A stretch of 64,000 nucleotides of DNA from Leucobacter komagatae (GTDB lineage Bacteria > Actinomycetota > Actinomycetes > Actinomycetales > Microbacteriaceae): positions 2,480,001-2,544,000 of the forward strand of contig NZ_VFON01000001.1 in assembly GCF_006716085.1 (NCBI RefSeq), written 5' to 3'. Numbering within the stretch: the stretch's first letter is position 1; every line of letters begins with the position of its first letter. Shown here piece after piece: positions 43,003-52,004 of this stretch. The notes below the pieces were generated by a model. It saw nothing but the letters and a program-made list of their open reading frames with translations. It ran no database searches and was not told the origin of the DNA. The position numbers and the translations under genes were made by a program.

Positions 43003-44598
43003 ATGTTCCCGAGCCACCACCCCGACGTCGAGATCCCGAACCTTAGCATTTTCGATTACCTGTTCGGGGGTCTGCGGCCGGAGGAGCTGGGCCGGGTGGC
43101 CCTCATTAACCCCGCGACCGGGGCAGAGACCACGTACGGTGCCCTGCGCTCGCAGATCGAGGCGTTGGCCGGTGAGCTCGCCGCCCGCGGTGTCGGGCCG
43201 GGTGACGTTGTCGGCCTGCTGAGCCCAAACATCCCGGAGTTCGCGACCGTCTTCCACGGCGTGCTGCGAGCCGGCGCGACGGTTACGACGCTCAACGCGC
43301 TCTACACCGCGGCCGAGATCGAAAAGCAGCTGCGCGACGCGAAGGCGAGCTGGCTGTTCACGGTGTCGCCGCTGCTCACGCAGGCCGTGGCGGGCGCCGA
43401 GGCCGCCGGGATCCCCGCTGACAGGATCGTGGTGCTCGACGGCGCCGAGGGGCACGCGAGTCTTCGCGACTTCCTCACCACTGGCGCGCCCGCGCCTGAG
43501 CTCAGCTTCGACCCTGCCGAGACGGTGGCAGTGCTCCCGTACTCTTCGGGCACGACCGGGGTGCCGAAGGGCGTCATGCTCACCCACAAGAACCTCGTCG
43601 CGAACGTCGAGCAGAGCAGGCACATGCTCGACCTGAACGGCGACGACCGGGTGCTCGCCGTGCTCCCCTTTTTCCACATCTACGGCATGACGGTGCTGCT
43701 GAACATCGCGCTCTTCGTGCGGGCATCGCTCGTGACGATGCCGAAGTTCGACCTCGTCCAGTTCCTCGAGAACATCCAGCAGTTCTCATGCACGTACGTC
43801 TTCGTCGCGCCGCCCATCATGGTCGCGCTCTCGAAGCACCCCATCGTTGACCAATACGACATCTCGACGGTGCGGACGATCCTTTCCGGCGCAGCCCCGC
43901 TCGACGGCGCCACCGCCGAGCGCGCGGCGAAGCGGCTCGGAACTCAGGTACTCCAGGGCTTCGGGATGAGCGAGCTCAGCCCGGTCTCGCACATGATCCC
44001 GTCCGATCGCGACGACATTCCGCGCTCGTCGATCGGCATGTCGCTGCCCAACATCACCTGCAAGCTCGTCGACATCGAAACCGGCGAGGAGTACACCGAG
44101 TTCGGGGAAGACGGCCTGACGAAGCCCGGCGAACTGTGGGTGCAGGGGCCGAACGTCATGCTCGGCTACCTCGGCCGGCCCGACGCGACGGCCGAGTCGA
44201 TTACGGCCGACGGGTTCCTCCGCACGGGCGACATCGCCGTGCGCTCGAAGGACGGCTGGTACGCGATCGTGGATCGCGCGAAGGAGCTCATCAAGTACAA
44301 GGGCTACCAGGTCGCACCGGCCGAGCTCGAGGCCCTGCTGCTTACGAACCCCGAGATCGCAGACGCGGCCGTCATCGGCGTGACTGTCGAGGACGGCGAG
44401 GAAGTGCCGAAGGCGTTCGTGGTGCGGGCCGAGGGAAGCGCGCTGAGCGAATCCGACGTGATGGAGTTCGTGATCGAGCGCGCCGCGCCCTACAAGAAGG
44501 TGCGCCAGGTCGAGTTCATCGACGTCATCCCGAAGTCGAGCTCGGGCAAGATCCTGCGCAAGGATCTGCGCGAGCGCGAGAAGAGCCTTGCCGGCTAG
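43003..44598 (+). CDS. AMP-forming acyl/4-coumarate-CoA ligase family protein
   Basis: A 531-residue ANL-superfamily ligase. A3 loop LPYSSGTTGVPKG (about residue 172), GFGMSELSPVSHM (A5), LRTGDIAVRSKDGWYAIVDRAKELIKYKG (A7/A8, seen in parts) and the catalytic Lys in SSGKILRKDL. Activates a carboxylate as acyl-AMP then CoA thioester; 4-coumarate-like aromatic or medium-chain acid is the family suggestion. ATG 43003 after aaggag. Confidence 0.92.
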   Translation: MFPSHHPDVEIPNLSIFDYLFGGLRPEELGRVALINPATGAETTYGALRSQIEALAGELAARGVGPGDVVGLLSPNIPEFATVFHGVLRAGATVTTLNALYTAAEIEKQLRDAKASWLFTVSPLLTQAVAGAEAAGIPADRIVVLDGAEGHASLRDFLTTGAPAPELSFDPAETVAVLPYSSGTTGVPKGVMLTHKNLVANVEQSRHMLDLNGDDRVLAVLPFFHIYGMTVLLNIALFVRASLVTMPKFDLVQFLENIQQFSCTYVFVAPPIMVALSKHPIVDQYDISTVRTILSGAAPLDGATAERAAKRLGTQVLQGFGMSELSPVSHMIPSDRDDIPRSSIGMSLPNITCKLVDIETGEEYTEFGEDGLTKPGELWVQGPNVMLGYLGRPDATAESITADGFLRTGDIAVRSKDGWYAIVDRAKELIKYKGYQVAPAELEALLLTNPEIADAAVIGVTVEDGEEVPKAFVVRAEGSALSESDVMEFVIERAAPYKKVRQVEFIDVIPKSSSGKILRKDLREREKSLAG

Positions 44599-44614
44599 CT
44601 GCTGACAGCCAGGT

Positions 44615-44641
44615 TGGAGGCGCGTATGGAGCGCGCCTCCA
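44615..44641. terminator. Hairpin after the CoA ligase gene
   Basis: 10-bp perfect stem tggaggcgcg (44615-44624) with 44632-44641, 7-base loop, 17 bases after the stop. No T-run; probable intrinsic terminator of the GC-rich type. Confidence 0.6.
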
Positions 44642-44790
44642 CCCTCGCTGTGGGGTGCCTGAGTGATTGCTTGAATCGGACACGGGTCGCGGGCCAGTGC
44701 GGTTATCCTTGCCCCATTGGGCAAGCGATGGTTGGGTGTGTGTCAAGGCGTGGAGCAGTCAGCGGAACGGGCAGCGTTCAATGGTGGAGA

Positions 44791-44829
44791 GTCACGGGTA
44801 TCGCGCCCAAAGGGGGCGATACCCGTGAC
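44791..44829 (+). promoter_or_regulatory. 14-bp inverted repeat enclosing the AraC gene's ribosome site and start
   Basis: Arms 44791-44804 (gtcacgggtatcgc) and 44816-44829 are exact complements. The likely ribosome site aaaggggg is in the loop/stem junction (44809-44816) and the GTG start (44825-44827) is inside the right arm. As DNA it could be an autoregulatory operator; as RNA it would hide the start. Confidence 0.65.
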
Positions 44830-45592
44830 TGGGACGACGATTCCTGAGGGGTATCTTCTGCGTACCCGGGCACTCAACCTTGTCTATGAGGACGAGGGGA
44901 ACTCGTGTACGGGACAGCCACACACTCATCCCGAACACGTCGTGTTTTGGCCGGAAGCGGGGGCTGCGGAGCTGGAGGTCTTGGGCGCCGCGCGGACGGT
45001 TTCCCTGGGGCACGGAATCTGGGTGCCCGCGGGAACTCCACACGCGGTGCCGAATCGAGACAGCGACCTGGTTGCGTTACACATCTCGCCATCGGCGGTG
45101 CCCGGACGTGGACACGACCTGAAGGCTGTGACGATGCCAGTCGCCGTTCGCGAACTACTGCTGCACCTCGCGGAGGCTGGCATGCCCCGGGGCGAGAGAG
45201 TGCAGGCGCAACGGGTCTGCCTCGATTTGATCTCGACCGAACCAAACCCTGTGATTCAGCTTCCGATTCCTCACGACCCCAGAATTGCCTTGATCTGTCG
45301 ACATCTGCTGCTAGACCCAGCCGATGATCAGTCGATTGAGCAGTGGGCAGTCAGGCTTTCGGTGAGTAGTCGCACTCTGGCTCGCGCCTTCCAAAACAGC
45401 ACTGGGATGACGTTTAGCCAGTGGCGGACGTGCGCTCGGATGGACCAGGCGACGCGGCTACTCGATCAGGGGTTTGCAGTTGGCGCGGTCGCGCGTCGTG
45501 TCGGTTACTCAACAATCAGTGCATTCAGTAGCGCGTTCCATCGGGTACTCGGGCGGACACCCCGCGAGTTCCACCCAAAGCTCGGCCAGTGA
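44825..45592 (+). CDS. AraC-family regulator with N-terminal cupin
   Basis: A 255-residue activator/repressor. Residues about 25-80 are a cupin sensor (HTHPEHVVFWPEAG, then GHGIWVPAGTPHAVP); residues about 165-250 form the double AraC HTH (QWAVRLSVSSRTLARAFQ; GAVARRVGYSTISAFSSAFHR; GRTPREFH). The GTG at 44825 begins where homologous sequence begins, although the frame runs up to 44717. It is upstream of, and on the same strand as, the siderophore uptake genes, so siderophore-responsive control is plausible. Confidence 0.85.
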   Translation: MTGTTIPEGYLLRTRALNLVYEDEGNSCTGQPHTHPEHVVFWPEAGAAELEVLGAARTVSLGHGIWVPAGTPHAVPNRDSDLVALHISPSAVPGRGHDLKAVTMPVAVRELLLHLAEAGMPRGERVQAQRVCLDLISTEPNPVIQLPIPHDPRIALICRHLLLDPADDQSIEQWAVRLSVSSRTLARAFQNSTGMTFSQWRTCARMDQATRLLDQGFAVGAVARRVGYSTISAFSSAFHRVLGRTPREFHPKLGQ

Positions 45593-45680
45593 GTCTGTGG
45601 TCATGTCTGGCGACCACGGGACAGTGTCTGTACGGCGTAAATAGTTGTCTGCCATGCGCCGCGGAAAGATCGTATGTTGG

Positions 45681-45699
45681 TTAGGTAAGCCTTACTTTG
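45681..45699 (+). promoter_or_regulatory. DtxR/IdeR-type iron box
   Basis: ttaggtaagccttactttg matches 16 of 19 positions of the DtxR consensus (TWAGGTTAGSCTWACCTWA). It is 37 bases before the siderophore-binding lipoprotein gene, where iron-loaded repressor would block transcription of the uptake operon. Confidence 0.82.
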
Positions 45700-45736
45700 T
45701 TTGTGAGTAAGGGTGTTCTGACCAGAAAGCTCTTCC

Positions 45737-46792
45737 ATGCGTCTGAAGAAACCGACCTCCCTCCTCGCCGTGCTCGTCGCGACGGCTCTGCTCGTTACCG
45801 GGTGCACCGGTGCACAGGGCGACCAACCGGAGGCCGGTAGCTCCGCGGGGGCGACCACTAGCGGCGCCACCGATAAGTTCCCAGTGACGATTCAGCATGC
45901 GCTGGGCGAAGCGACGATCGAGGAGGCTCCCGAACGCGTGGTGACACTGGGGTGGGCAGCAGAGGATGCCGTTGTCGCGCTGGGCGTGGTTCCGGTTGCC
46001 GTTCCCGCGTACGGGTGGGGCGCCGACGACGAGGGGTACCTCCCGTGGTTCCGCGACACGGTCGAAGCGATGGGCGAACCGCTGCCCGAGACGCTGAAGG
46101 CCGAAGAGCGCTCGGGCGAAGTGAACTTCGAACAGATTCTCGGGCTCGACCCCGACGTTATTCTCGCCCCGTTCTCCGGAATCTCAGATGAGGATTACAA
46201 GCGGCTGGCAGACATCGCGCCTACCGTCGCCTACGCTGAGCAGCCGTGGGCCTCGAACTGGCAAGACCTGACGGCGACCGTCGGCAAGGCTCTCGGGCGC
46301 TCAGGGCAGGCTGCCGAACTGCTCGCGTCGACCGAAAAGCTCTTTGCCGGGCACGCTGCAGAGCACCCAGAATTCGACGGTGTGAGCCTCGCCTACGGCA
46401 TGGGAATGACCGAAGGCACGAGCGAACTCACGTTCTACTTCCCGGCAGACCCGCGCGTCGAGTTCGTCGAGGCCCTCGGATTCACGACCCCCAAGTCGAT
46501 CATGGACTTCGCCGAGCGCAGCACGCTGGGTTCGAGCGATAGTACGAGCCTCGAGTTGCTTGGCGACTTTGACGACGTCGACGTGTTCCTTGCGTGGGCA
46601 GGGAGCGACAACGACAAAGAGCGCACGCTCGGCAACCCGCTCGTGAGCATTTGGAAGCCGGTTGCGAACGGCAAAGACCTCGTGCTCACCGACCCCTCGC
46701 TTGTGTGGGCGACTTCTTCGCCAACCGCGCTGAATATCCCGTGGGCGCTCGACAACCTCGTACCGCAGCTCGCAGAGCTCGTCGCACGCTAA
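45737..46792 (+). CDS. Iron-siderophore ABC transporter substrate-binding lipoprotein
   Basis: A 351-residue FecB/FhuD-type binding protein. Lipobox VTGC near residue 22 after MRLKKPTSLLAVLVATALL; PERVVTLGWAAEDAVVALGVVPV, INFEQILGLDPDVILAP-like block (NFEQILGLDPDVILAP), and a C-terminal lobe. First gene after the iron box; delivers a ferric siderophore to the two FecCD permeases encoded downstream. Confidence 0.93.
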   Translation: MRLKKPTSLLAVLVATALLVTGCTGAQGDQPEAGSSAGATTSGATDKFPVTIQHALGEATIEEAPERVVTLGWAAEDAVVALGVVPVAVPAYGWGADDEGYLPWFRDTVEAMGEPLPETLKAEERSGEVNFEQILGLDPDVILAPFSGISDEDYKRLADIAPTVAYAEQPWASNWQDLTATVGKALGRSGQAAELLASTEKLFAGHAAEHPEFDGVSLAYGMGMTEGTSELTFYFPADPRVEFVEALGFTTPKSIMDFAERSTLGSSDSTSLELLGDFDDVDVFLAWAGSDNDKERTLGNPLVSIWKPVANGKDLVLTDPSLVWATSSPTALNIPWALDNLVPQLAELVAR

Positions 46793-46859
46793 GACGCCGC
46801 GCGTCGCTATCGGAGCTGGCTCGGCTGCCGAAGGCTCAATCATTCGTAAGGAGCTGCCT

Positions 46860-47936
46860 GTGCGCACGCATCCACCCGGCGAGGTGCCGCCTGCAGTCGC
46901 AGAAGTCGCCGGTCGAAATGCGGGAGGCGTCGCCCGCGGCAACGCCTCCCGCATTGCAGGCCTCCTCGTACTGAGCGGCGTATTGCTGATGGTGATTCTG
47001 CTGAGCATTGGTGTGGGGGCTCGGGGTATTTCTGCGACCACGATCATTGAATCGCTGTGGGCATACGACGGAGGCGTTGAGGCGCACGTGACAGTCCACG
47101 AACTGCGAATCCCGCGAACCGTGGCAGGGCTCGTCGTTGCCCCGGCCCTCGGGCTCTCCGGCGCGCTCATCCAAGCCTTCACACGCAACCCGCTCGCTGA
47201 CCCCGGCATCCTCGGTGTGAATGCCGGGGCGGCCTTCGCCGTCACCGTGGCGATTGGAATACTCGGCATCACGCAACCACTTGGCTATGTGTGGTTTGCG
47301 ATGCTCGGCGCAGGGGCGGTGACACTCGTCGTCTATGCATTGGGCTCGGTTGGCGGCACCCGCGCAACGCCCGCAAAGATCACGCTCGCAGGTGTCGCGA
47401 TCGGTGCAGTGCTCGGAGGCGTCACAACTGCGATCGTGCTTGCCAGCCGCGATACCTTCGACGCAATGCGCTTTTGGGGAGTTGGCTCTCTCGCTGGGCG
47501 GGACTTCGATGTCATCGTCTCTTTCTCGCCGTTCATCGTGCTCGGTGTGCTCGTCGCATGCGCGGTCGCGCGCCCGCTTAATGCGCTCGCACTTGGAAAC
47601 GAACTGGCGATGTCCCTTGGCGTAAAAATCGACCACCTGCGGGTCGCCGTGATCGTCGCGGTCACGCTGCTCGCCGGGACAGCGACCGCGCTCACCGGGC
47701 CGATCGCGTTCGTTGGGCTCATGGTTCCGCACGTGGTGCGCTGGTTCGTTGGGCCCGACCAGCGGTGGATCTTCGCCTTCAGCATCATCGTCTCACCGAT
47801 CCTGGTGCTCAGCGCAGACATTGTTGGGCGGGTGCTCCTCCCAAATGGGGAGCTTCGCGTCGGCCTCGTGACAGCGCTCATCGGCGCACCAGTACTGATC
47901 TTGCTCGCGCGACGGAAGTCGGTGAGCGAGCTATGA
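46860..47936 (+). CDS. FecCD-family iron-siderophore permease (first)
   Basis: A 358-residue permease with about nine helices and the BtuC/FecCD motifs RIPRTVAGLVVAPALGLSGA, IQAFTRNPLADPGILGVNAGA and GPIAFVGLMVPHVVRW. GTG at 46860 after aaggag. The 32 residues before the first helix are encoded by a stretch containing a perfect 14-bp inverted repeat. The stop overlaps the second permease start. Confidence 0.92.
   Translation: MRTHPPGEVPPAVAEVAGRNAGGVARGNASRIAGLLVLSGVLLMVILLSIGVGARGISATTIIESLWAYDGGVEAHVTVHELRIPRTVAGLVVAPALGLSGALIQAFTRNPLADPGILGVNAGAAFAVTVAIGILGITQPLGYVWFAMLGAGAVTLVVYALGSVGGTRATPAKITLAGVAIGAVLGGVTTAIVLASRDTFDAMRFWGVGSLAGRDFDVIVSFSPFIVLGVLVACAVARPLNALALGNELAMSLGVKIDHLRVAVIVAVTLLAGTATALTGPIAFVGLMVPHVVRWFVGPDQRWIFAFSIIVSPILVLSADIVGRVLLPNGELRVGLVTALIGAPVLILLARRKSVSEL
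46917..46955 (+). repeat. 14-bp inverted repeat inside the FecCD permease leader
   Basis: aatgcgggaggcgt (46917-46930) and its exact complement (46942-46955), 11-base spacer, in codons 20-32 of the first permease gene. In mRNA this forms a strong hairpin at the boundary between the binding-protein message and the permease message. Confidence 0.75.
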
Positions 47937-49027
47937 GTGGCCTCCTGCGCGATCCCTCAACTGGCCGCGCACGAACGACCCCCGCATCGATCGATCACGG
48001 CTACCGGGCTGTCAGCTTTCGGGCCGGTCGCGTGTCTGACCTATTCAGCGTGCGGAGCATCGTCGTCTGCGCCGCCCTCGCCACGGTCACACTCGCCCTC
48101 GGCATAGTGTCGCTCGGCCTCGGCGAGTACAAGCTGTCACCCGGGCAAGTGTTCGAAGCGCTGATCTACCTCGATGCTGACCCGCGGGCCCGACTCGTCG
48201 TCTTCGAGTGGCGGCTGCCGAGACTGCTGTTTGCCATTCTGTGCGGCGTCTCGCTTGCGCTCTCTGGTGCAATCTTCCAATCGCTCACACGCAACCCGCT
48301 CGGCTCACCCGACATCATCGGCTTTTCAACCGGTTCCTACACCGGCGCGATCGTGGTGATGCTCCTCTTGGGATCAGCCCGCTACCTTGAGGTCGCTGCC
48401 GGGGCGCTCATCGGCGGCGCGGTCACCGCAGCGATTGTGTACCTGCTCGCGCTCCGTCGAGGCACGGTCGGAACGTTCCGGCTGATCATTATGGGCATCG
48501 GCGTCGCGGCGCTGTTGGGGGCGCTCAACTCGATGCTGCTGCTCTCTGCCGATGTCGATTCGGCAATGCTTGCAGCCGTGTGGGCAGCGGGATCGCTCAA
48601 CGGGCTCGGCCACGAACAGCTCTGGCCGATGGCAGCGATGCTGGTGGTGCTCACCGGGTTCGTCGCCAGCCTTGCGCCGCGAGTGCGCCAGCTCGAACTC
48701 GGCGATGACGCTGCCCGCGCGCTCGGCATCCACGCCAATAGGGTGCGCGCCGCAGCCGTGATCGTGGGCGTCGCACTCACCGCGCTCGTCACCGCGGCGG
48801 CCGGGCCGATCGCGTTCATCGCGCTCGCGAGCCCACAGATCGCCAGACGCCTAGTGGGCGGCACTGGCCTCGTGCTTGTACCGTCGGCCTTCGTCGGCGC
48901 TGGTGTTCTTCTCGCCTCAGATGTCCTCGCCCAACTGCTCGGGTATCCCGTCGGCGTGGTGACGGTCATCGTTGGAGGCACCTACCTGATCTGGCTTCTG
49001 GCCAGCGAATACCGGAGAAAAGCATGA
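47933..49027 (+). CDS. FecCD-family iron-siderophore permease (second)
   Basis: A 364-residue partner permease, with about nine helices: RLPRLLFAILCGVSLALSGA, FQSLTRNPLGSPDIIGFSTG and GPIAFIALASPQIARRL. ATG 47933 overlaps the first permease's stop by 4 bases, and its own stop overlaps the ATPase start. Long N-terminal arm (about 45 residues) before helix 1. Confidence 0.92.
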   Translation: MSGLLRDPSTGRARTTPASIDHGYRAVSFRAGRVSDLFSVRSIVVCAALATVTLALGIVSLGLGEYKLSPGQVFEALIYLDADPRARLVVFEWRLPRLLFAILCGVSLALSGAIFQSLTRNPLGSPDIIGFSTGSYTGAIVVMLLLGSARYLEVAAGALIGGAVTAAIVYLLALRRGTVGTFRLIIMGIGVAALLGALNSMLLLSADVDSAMLAAVWAAGSLNGLGHEQLWPMAAMLVVLTGFVASLAPRVRQLELGDDAARALGIHANRVRAAAVIVGVALTALVTAAAGPIAFIALASPQIARRLVGGTGLVLVPSAFVGAGVLLASDVLAQLLGYPVGVVTVIVGGTYLIWLLASEYRRKA

Positions 49028-49899
49028 CGACAACTTTCCCACCACGGCCGCGAGACGGAGGAGTCTCGCCCGCCGCGGCCGCAATCGAAATCACCGGCGC
49101 GCGAGTCGGGTATGAGCACCGAATTGTCTGTGAAGACGTGAGCTTTTCCGTGCCCGCCGGCGGCTTCACCGCGATCATCGGGCCGAACGCGTGCGGCAAG
49201 TCAACCCTGCTACGCGCTGTCGCCCGCATCCTGCCGTATGCGGCAGGGAACATCACACTGGAGGGGCGCGAGATCTCCAAGATCCCGACGAAACAGCTCG
49301 CCACGAGGCTGGGATTGTTGCCGCAGTCATCGCTGTCGCCAGACGGAATCCGGGTCGCAGATCTCGTCGCCCGCGGCCGCTACCCACACCAGTCAATGTT
49401 CGATCGCTGGTCGGAGGCAGACGAGCAAATCGTGGTGGAGGCAATGGAAGCGACGGGCGTCAGCGAGCTCTCGGGGAGGCTCGTCGATGAGCTCTCGGGC
49501 GGGCAACGTCAACGAGTCTGGGTCGCGATGGTGCTCGCCCAGCAGACACCAGTGCTGTTGCTCGATGAGCCAACCACGTTCCTCGACATCACCCACCAGT
49601 ACGGACTGCTGGAGCTCTTCGAGACGCTCCGGCGAGACCTCGATCGCACGATCGTCACCGTGTTGCATGACCTGAACCAGGCCGCACGCTATGCATCGCA
49701 CCTCATCGTAATGAAGAGCGGCGGTGTGGTCACGGCCGGCCCGCCCGCCGAGATTCTTACCGCAGAACTCATTGATGAGGTCTACGACCTGCCCTGCCGA
49801 ATTCTGGTCGATCCTGAGACGGGCGCTCCGATGGTCATCCCGAAAGCCGTGCTCGCGCGCCCCTCGCGCGGCACGAGTACACCCCATACGAAGGAATAA
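49024..49899 (+). CDS. Iron-siderophore ABC transporter ATPase (FepC-like)
   Basis: A 291-residue ATPase: Walker A GPNACGKSTLL (about residue 59), LGLLPQSSLSPDGIRVADLV, RGRYPHQSMFDRW, signature LSGGQRQRVW, Walker B VLLLDEPTTFLD and switch VLHDLNQAARYASHL. The RGRYPHQ element is typical of FepC/FecE/FhuC. Start ATG at 49024. Confidence 0.94.
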   Translation: MTTTFPPRPRDGGVSPAAAAIEITGARVGYEHRIVCEDVSFSVPAGGFTAIIGPNACGKSTLLRAVARILPYAAGNITLEGREISKIPTKQLATRLGLLPQSSLSPDGIRVADLVARGRYPHQSMFDRWSEADEQIVVEAMEATGVSELSGRLVDELSGGQRQRVWVAMVLAQQTPVLLLDEPTTFLDITHQYGLLELFETLRRDLDRTIVTVLHDLNQAARYASHLIVMKSGGVVTAGPPAEILTAELIDEVYDLPCRILVDPETGAPMVIPKAVLARPSRGTSTPHTKE

Positions 49900-49902
49900 C
49901 AG

Positions 49903-50691
49903 ATGGCATTTTGTGAACCAGCCGAGGTCGTGTCCGTTGCCCGGCTCACCCCGTCGATGATCCGCGTCCGCTTGCGGGCACAGGGCCAATGGCGGTGGTT
50001 TGACGACGGGCGCGGTGACGAGCGCATCGACCTCGCGTTTCCGCACCCGGGAGAGACCGTCGCAGACATCTCGTACTTTAATGACGAGCACGCGGGCATT
50101 GTGCGGGAGGACCAGTCGCCGCCGTGGCGCCACTACACCGCGCGCGCAGTGTTTAACGGGGGTACTGAATTTGACGTCGATTTTGTGGAGCACGACGGTG
50201 GGGTTGCCTCCGCATGGGCGAAGGCCGCCGAACCAGGCCACGTTCTTGGGGTCTTCCGTGGCGCAGCACAGTCCCGCGCTTACCACATGCCGCCAGAAGA
50301 CAGTGAATGGCAGTTGCTCGTCGCCGACGCCACGGGCTTACCCGGGCTTGCTCGCATCGTCGAGGAGCTGCCCGCAGGCGCGCGCGTCCAAGCCGTAGTC
50401 GAGGTGCCGAGCGAGAGTGACCGTCAGCACATTGACACCCGCGGCCAGGTGACCTGGACCTGGATCGTGGGTGAGGGCGGTGCGCAGAGCGTCCTGCCGG
50501 AGGCCGTTGAAGAGATCAGCCTGCCTGAAGGCCCGGGGTACGCCTGGGTCGCCTGCGAGGCAGCAGCGTCGCGCCGGATTAGAAGCATCCTGCGACGGGT
50601 GCATGCGCAGCCGAGAGCGCGGCACCGCGCCGTCGGGTATTGGACTGCCGGGGTAGCGGGGCACGTGGAGCAGGAGAAGGAGCGGCCGTAG
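49903..50691 (+). CDS. Siderophore-interacting protein (FAD-binding ferric reductase)
   Basis: A 262-residue SIP-family flavoprotein. FAD-binding RHYTAR (about residue 75), GVASAWAKAAEPGHVLGVFRG, NAD(P)H-domain ATGLPGLARIVEELPAG, and the C-terminal GYWTAG. Reduces ferric siderophore in the cytoplasm to release iron. ATG at 49903, 3 bases after the ATPase stop and after aaggaataac; last gene of the iron operon. Confidence 0.92.
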   Translation: MAFCEPAEVVSVARLTPSMIRVRLRAQGQWRWFDDGRGDERIDLAFPHPGETVADISYFNDEHAGIVREDQSPPWRHYTARAVFNGGTEFDVDFVEHDGGVASAWAKAAEPGHVLGVFRGAAQSRAYHMPPEDSEWQLLVADATGLPGLARIVEELPAGARVQAVVEVPSESDRQHIDTRGQVTWTWIVGEGGAQSVLPEAVEEISLPEGPGYAWVACEAAASRRIRSILRRVHAQPRARHRAVGYWTAGVAGHVEQEKERP

Positions 50692-50780
50692 CGGGAACCG
50701 CTCCGGAGCCTCACTCCGCTGAGCCACAGCAATGCTCCGCTCTTGAATAGGATTCTCAGAGACAACCTGAGGAGTCGCAC

Positions 50781-52004
50781 ATGGGCGCTGCTGAACACCC
50801 CCGCCGTCTGGGTATTCCAAAGACGAGGGCGCGAGATCCGCTCGAAGTGTTCCGATCGTCGAGCCCGCTGGAGCTATTCCTCGACCTAGTCTTCGCGATT
50901 GCGGTATCGCTCTCGTCTGCGCAACTCTTCCGAGCCGAAACCAGTGCGCACATCGGTGAGGGCGTCGTGGCCTACCTCATGGTCTTCTTCGCCGTGTGGT
51001 GGGCGTGGATGAACTTCACGTGGTTTGCGAGCGCATTTGACTCCGACGACTGGCTCTATCGTGTGCTTACGCTCAGCCAGATGGCCGGGGCGATTGTGCT
51101 CGCAGTGGGGGCGACCCCAGCGATGGTCTCCGGTGACTTCGGGCTCATTATCGGCGGCTATGTCGTGATGCGGCTTGCGCTCGTTGCGCAGTGGGTCAGA
51201 GTCGCTTGTGGCCAGCCGGAATTCCGGCGCACTGCTCTACGATTCGCAATTGGTGTCAGCGCCGTCCAGGTGTTCTGGGTGTTGTTCGCGTTCGTGCCCG
51301 ATCACTGGTCCAAGCCGCTATTCTGCGTGCTTGTCATCGCAGAGCTCGCCGTTCCTGCATTCGCCGAGAGCGCCGGCCAAACCCCCTGGCACCCGGGCCA
51401 TATTGTCGACAGGTTCGGCTCGTTCACGCTGATCGTGCTCGCTGAGTCGGTGCTCGCGGCGACCACCGCGGCCGCGAACGCCATTGAAGAAGCAACTCAC
51501 CTCACGGACTTCGTGTTGATCGGATTCAGCGGGTTCGCGCTCGCCGCCGGCATGTGGTGGATCTACTTCTCGACGGACGCGGGTGAGTGGCTGCAGAACC
51601 GACGTAATGGGCTGCCGTTCGGCATCGGGCACTACCTCGTGTTTGCTGCAGCGGGTGCGTTCTCGACCGGAATCAAGGTTCTTTTGGACTACGAGGCAGG
51701 GCGCGCGGCGGTGACCGCGGCCGAGGCAATGCTCTTGCTTGCGGTGCCGGTTGCGGTCTTCATTTTGGGTGTGTGGGCGCTGATTCTGCGGCGACACCTC
51801 ACAAGCGCGCAGAGCGCATGCTTCGTGCTCGGGGCCGCGCTCGTCGCGTTGTGCCCGCTACTCGCGTTCGCGGGGGTCACTCCGCCAGTAGCGGCGCTGG
51901 TCGCCGCGGGCGTCATGGCCGCGCTCGTTGTCGTGATCGAAGTTTGGGGTGTCCGGGGCGGCTCTACACCTCGCTCCGTTTCCTCGCGAGCAGTGCCAGC
52001 GTGA
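50781..52004 (+). CDS. Low temperature requirement A (LtrA) family membrane protein
   Basis: A 407-residue membrane protein with about eleven helices. LtrA features: SSPLELFLDLVFAIAVS, AVWWAWMNFTWFASAFDSDD (without interruption near residue 75), and HPGHIVDRFGSFTLIVLAESVLAAT. ATG 50781 after ctgaggagtc. The family's role is unclear. The last 41 bases overlap the convergent surface-protein gene. Confidence 0.9.
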   Translation: MGAAEHPRRLGIPKTRARDPLEVFRSSSPLELFLDLVFAIAVSLSSAQLFRAETSAHIGEGVVAYLMVFFAVWWAWMNFTWFASAFDSDDWLYRVLTLSQMAGAIVLAVGATPAMVSGDFGLIIGGYVVMRLALVAQWVRVACGQPEFRRTALRFAIGVSAVQVFWVLFAFVPDHWSKPLFCVLVIAELAVPAFAESAGQTPWHPGHIVDRFGSFTLIVLAESVLAATTAAANAIEEATHLTDFVLIGFSGFALAAGMWWIYFSTDAGEWLQNRRNGLPFGIGHYLVFAAAGAFSTGIKVLLDYEAGRAAVTAAEAMLLLAVPVAVFILGVWALILRRHLTSAQSACFVLGAALVALCPLLAFAGVTPPVAALVAAGVMAALVVVIEVWGVRGGSTPRSVSSRAVPA

